Shown: positions 61,442 through 64,000 of the stretch, piece by piece
Numbering within the stretch: the first letter of the stretch is position 1
Layout of the letters: every line of letters starts with the position of its first letter
DNA from: Candidatus Poribacteria bacterium
GTDB taxonomy: Bacteria > Poribacteria > WGA-4E > WGA-3G
Reading direction: 5' to 3'
DNA: 64,000 bases
NCBI GenBank assembly: GCA_028818705.1
Contig: JAPPNJ010000067.1
Coordinates: 1-64,000, forward strand
Made by a program: the position numbers and the translations under genes
Notes under the pieces: generated by a model
Database searches by the model: none
The model's input: only the letters and a program-made list of their open reading frames with translations
What the model was told of the DNA's origin: nothing

Positions 61442-62965
61442 ATGAAAGTCGAACAACTCCACGGCCCCAAAGTGAAACCTTTTCAGGTCTCTGAGTTGGA
61501 ATACCTCTTACAGGATGACTCCCCTGACCTTTTCTTTTCCTTTGGCTTACAAAAAGGAGGACAGGTGACTGTGACCTGTGCGCCGGCGAGGCTCGACATT
61601 ATGGGCGGTATTGCTGATTACTGTGGAGCGAACGTCTTTGAGATGACACTCAACCGAACGGCGATCGCTGCATGTCAAGCCAGAGAAGATAGAAACTTGT
61701 GTGCGGTTACACTCGGTGTAGGTAACCAGTTGAAACCTAACTTTCATCTCTCGCTCAATGACTTCTATACTGACGGCACTTTTAAAACGTATTCGCAGAT
61801 TCGGGAATTCTTCAACAAAGAGCCGACGACGGCGTGGGCAGGCTACATACTCGGCGCATTTTATGTGCTTCTTAAGGAAGGAAAAATAGACCAGTTTCCG
61901 CATGGTGCCACAATCGTTATCAACAGTAATATTCCTATGGGCGGTGGTATGGCATCTTCTGCAGCCGTTGAGGTAGCAACGTTAACAGCTATCAATCAAC
62001 TCTACAATTTAGAGTTAGAAATGATAGAAATCGCGCGGCTCGCACAAATCGTTGAAAACCGGATTGTTGGTGCACCTTGTGGTATCATGGATCAGGTAAC
62101 TTCCGTCGCGGGCACGTCGACAAAAATCGTCTCAATTCTCTGTCAACCCGATAAAATCTTAGAATTTGTTTCATGCCCGTCGAATGTGAGTTTTGTCGGT
62201 ATCTACACGACAGTACGTAGAAGCACAGGGAGCACTGCCTATATTGACACGCGGACCGGTGCTTTTATGGGGCTGACCATCCTCAAAGCGGCTTTTGCAT
62301 CAGATACTGATACAGACATGCTGGGGCTGGGGGAGGACCAGCGCACTCGAAATATATCAGAGGCATTAGCAGATAACTACTTGTGCAATCTCTCTATACA
62401 GGAATTCCACGAGCAATGCGAAGACCTACTGCCTGAACAGATGCACGGCGAAGAATTCCTCAACACGTATGGTGAAACCGTTGACCCTGTTACACAAGTA
62501 GAACCCGATAAGTCATACGTCGTGAAGGACCGAGTAAAACATCATATCTACGAAAACGCACGCGTTAGGCAATTCATAACCGCCATAAAAAGTGCCGATA
62601 ACGACCCAGATCATACTCCTGACTACCTTAGAGAGGCAGGAACCCTCATGTACGAATCCAACGCGAGTTACCGAGACTTAGCAGGACTGGGTGCACCCGA
62701 AGTCGATGGTCTTGTGAACATCGCTCGGAAAATAGGAAGACAAGGTGGTATCTACGGTGCTAAAATTACAGGCGGTGGTGGTGGTGGCACCGTTGCTCTG
62801 CTCTGTCACGGTAACGTGGAGAGTTCGTTGACACAAATCCTCGCGGCTTACAAACTCGCATGGGGTATCGACGCGGAACTGATTAGAGGTAATGCAGCCG
62901 GCGCTTTTGAATTCGGACACATTCTGTGGGAATTGACAGAACTCGAACCTCCCACACACTTTTAA
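61442..62965 (+). CDS. GHMP family sugar kinase, L-arabinokinase-like
   Basis: 507 residues from ATG 61442, near GGGAAG. The GHMP kinase motifs are CAPARLDIMGGIADYCGAN (about 45-63), the phosphate-binding GGGMASSAAVEVA (about 173-185) and the C-terminal KITGGGGGGTVALLC. The substrate-region signature resembles L-arabinokinase/galactokinase-type enzymes (APGRLDVMGGIADY). The insert between motifs is longer than in E. coli GalK. A sugar-1-kinase role is likely; the sugar is not certain. Transcribed with the downstream membrane protein is possible. Confidence 0.85.
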   Translation: MKVEQLHGPKVKPFQVSELEYLLQDDSPDLFFSFGLQKGGQVTVTCAPARLDIMGGIADYCGANVFEMTLNRTAIAACQAREDRNLCAVTLGVGNQLKPNFHLSLNDFYTDGTFKTYSQIREFFNKEPTTAWAGYILGAFYVLLKEGKIDQFPHGATIVINSNIPMGGGMASSAAVEVATLTAINQLYNLELEMIEIARLAQIVENRIVGAPCGIMDQVTSVAGTSTKIVSILCQPDKILEFVSCPSNVSFVGIYTTVRRSTGSTAYIDTRTGAFMGLTILKAAFASDTDTDMLGLGEDQRTRNISEALADNYLCNLSIQEFHEQCEDLLPEQMHGEEFLNTYGETVDPVTQVEPDKSYVVKDRVKHHIYENARVRQFITAIKSADNDPDHTPDYLREAGTLMYESNASYRDLAGLGAPEVDGLVNIARKIGRQGGIYGAKITGGGGGGTVALLCHGNVESSLTQILAAYKLAWGIDAELIRGNAAGAFEFGHILWELTELEPPTHF

Positions 62966-63108
62966 CTTGAAACAATGATTCCGAAAGCAAGGTTTTAACC
63001 GTACATTTTTATGAAGAAGCAGACCTGTAAACAACTCATATATAATACTACGACCACTATCAAAACTTTTGGACTTCTCTATAATCGGCAGGAAGCGAAA
63101 ACGAAATT
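62966..63108. other. Intergenic before the membrane protein
   Basis: A gap of 143 bases with no gene and no clear hairpin. It ends in the ribosome site AGGAAG before GTG 63109. Confidence 0.4.
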
Positions 63109-64000
63109 GTGCAAAATTTAGATCAACAAGACCAACGCCGTGCGTCTGGTGTTACATGGCGTGCTATACTTATTGCGATCTTTTTAATCCCGCCCAATGT
63201 CTTTTGGGTCATTGAAGTTGAGTGTGTTTGGCACTCTGGCCATCCAACTACCATCTCCCTATTTTGGAACGTCGTTCTCAACATCTTCTTCCTGATCTTG
63301 ATTAATCTCATCCTAAAACGGGTTGCTCCACGATCGGCACTGACCCAGGGTGAGATGATTACCATCTACGCGATGCTCTCTATCGCATCTGGCTTAGCGG
63401 GTCACGATACGTTAGCCCTCACAATTCCAGCACTCCCTCACGCATTCTGGTTCGCAACAATTGAAAACGATTGGGCGGACATGTTCCATACCTACATTCC
63501 ACAACATCTCGTCGTCTCAGACAAGGAGATTATTCGTGGATTTTACGAAGGAAATACTCCCTTTTATAACGCTAAAATTGGTGGCGCATGGATCATGCCG
63601 ACTTTGTGGTGGACATCGCTTGTTGTTGCCCTCGGCATCATTATGATCTGCATAAACGTGCTTATCCGAAAACAGTGGACAGAACATGAGAAATTAGCGT
63701 ATCCGATTATCCAGCTCCCGATGGCAATTACGGAAAGAGGGGGTGCCGCGCAACTCTTCCGAAGTCGTATCCTCTGGTATGGATTTATCATTGCGGCAGT
63801 AATTAATATCTGGCACGGTTTGGCACACTTCTTTCCAATACTTCCGGATTTCAGCGTTCGCCATAATGCGCGTAACTGGGGCAGAGCTTTCACCGAAAAA
63901 CCGTGGAACGCCGTCGGTAATATCCCTGTTCCGCTCTACCCGTTTGTGATTGGCTTAGGGTTCCTTTTACCGCTCGACCTCTCCTTCTCTATGTGGTTTT
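63109..64000 (+). CDS. Multi-pass membrane protein, DUF6785/DUF6784-like (cut by window end)
   Basis: A frame of at least 297 residues with no stop before the window end, starting GTG 63109 after AGGAAG. Hydrophobic segments repeat through the visible part (VTWRAILIAIFLIPPNVFWV; SLFWNVVLNIFFLILINLIL; TLWWTSLVVALGIIMICINVL; WYGFIIAAVINIWH; PFVIGLGFLLPLDLSFSMWF, each in part). The EHEKLAYPIIQLP stretch is conserved in large multi-pass proteins I recall from Poribacteria and related groups. It is a polytopic inner-membrane protein of unknown role. Missing C-terminus prevents a firm family call. Confidence 0.7.
   Translation, partial: MQNLDQQDQRRASGVTWRAILIAIFLIPPNVFWVIEVECVWHSGHPTTISLFWNVVLNIFFLILINLILKRVAPRSALTQGEMITIYAMLSIASGLAGHDTLALTIPALPHAFWFATIENDWADMFHTYIPQHLVVSDKEIIRGFYEGNTPFYNAKIGGAWIMPTLWWTSLVVALGIIMICINVLIRKQWTEHEKLAYPIIQLPMAITERGGAAQLFRSRILWYGFIIAAVINIWHGLAHFFPILPDFSVRHNARNWGRAFTEKPWNAVGNIPVPLYPFVIGLGFLLPLDLSFSMWF

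Noticed and set aside
1-64000. tRNA or rRNA genes
   Set aside because: No cloverleaf with a TTCRA arm and matching acceptor stem, and no rRNA-like conserved stretch, was recognised. A covariance-model search would settle this.

Overview
The window looks like a chromosomal segment of a Gram-negative, heterotrophic bacterium. The best guess is Candidatus Poribacteria or a close relative in the Planctomycetes-like sphere. This rests on the gene mix: five phytanoyl-CoA dioxygenase (PhyH) family enzymes, five small secreted LamG proteins, four Gfo/Idh/MocA dehydrogenases, a formylglycine-type sulfatase, a ThuA protein, SGNH and CehA-type hydrolases, a dockerin/LRR protein with a Por-type C-terminal domain, and TonB and TolC outer-membrane proteins. 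The lineage is inferred from gene content, not from a marker gene. No rRNA, tRNA, prophage or intact insertion sequence was recognised.

Layout. 0.2-5.1 kb: minus-strand run of two PhyH proteins, an aldo/keto reductase, an uncharacterised predicted TIM-barrel protein and an M42 peptidase. 5.3-9.5 kb: Gfo/Idh dehydrogenase, a small MacB/LolD-like ABC pair, a membrane-anchored unknown and LarB. 9.6-15.8 kb: envelope coiled-coil proteins, alaS, recX, ThuA, coaD. 15.9-18.2 kb: TonB receptor. 18.5-26.3 kb: a broken nucleotidyltransferase, two Gfo/Idh genes, an ABC ATPase overlapping a PhyH gene, a CehA-like hydrolase and an MDR dehydrogenase. 26.4-31.7 kb: DMT transporter, an array of nine small hairpins, a cyclase, two lipoproteins, a second copy of the TIM-barrel family and a methyltransferase. 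31.9-35.7 kb: two overlapping large genes of unknown function and a small winged-helix candidate. 36-41.9 kb: LamG, gpmI, prs, glycosyltransferase, PhyH. 42-43 kb: two tandem selenoprotein lipoproteins. 43-49.8 kb: Cho-like nuclease, LamG, PhyH, sulfatase, selenocysteine peroxiredoxin, epimerase and SGNH hydrolase. 49.9-53.6 kb: minus-strand LamG proteins and a Gfo/Idh gene. 54.3-64 kb: YCF48-type repeat protein, TolC and HlyD-type adaptor, LRR/dockerin protein, GHMP sugar kinase and an incomplete multi-pass membrane protein.

Most striking observations. (1) Three genes read through an in-frame TGA, each followed by a hairpin with a GG-starting three-base loop 22-24 bases downstream, as expected of bacterial SECIS elements. 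Two are tandem HMA-domain lipoproteins with GMT-Sec-xx-Cys in place of GMTCxxC, and one is a peroxiredoxin-like protein with a Sec-x-x-Cys centre. Conventional gene calling would truncate all three. (2) Nine hairpins at 27390-27652 have stems that differ in sequence but stay paired, each followed by TACC. Related single hairpins lie between genes across the window. (3) All five LamG proteins end in the same short tail, approximately GKLxTTWGxxK, which could be an undescribed C-terminal sorting or interaction tag. (4) The overlapping 545- and 572-residue genes may be one large protein split by a frameshift, or a two-component system of unknown function.

The metabolic genes suggest scavenging and modification of sulfated or methylated sugars and other organic compounds: sulfatase, dehydrogenases, epimerase, sugar kinase, cyclase, TonB uptake. 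Substrates cannot be assigned from sequence alone.
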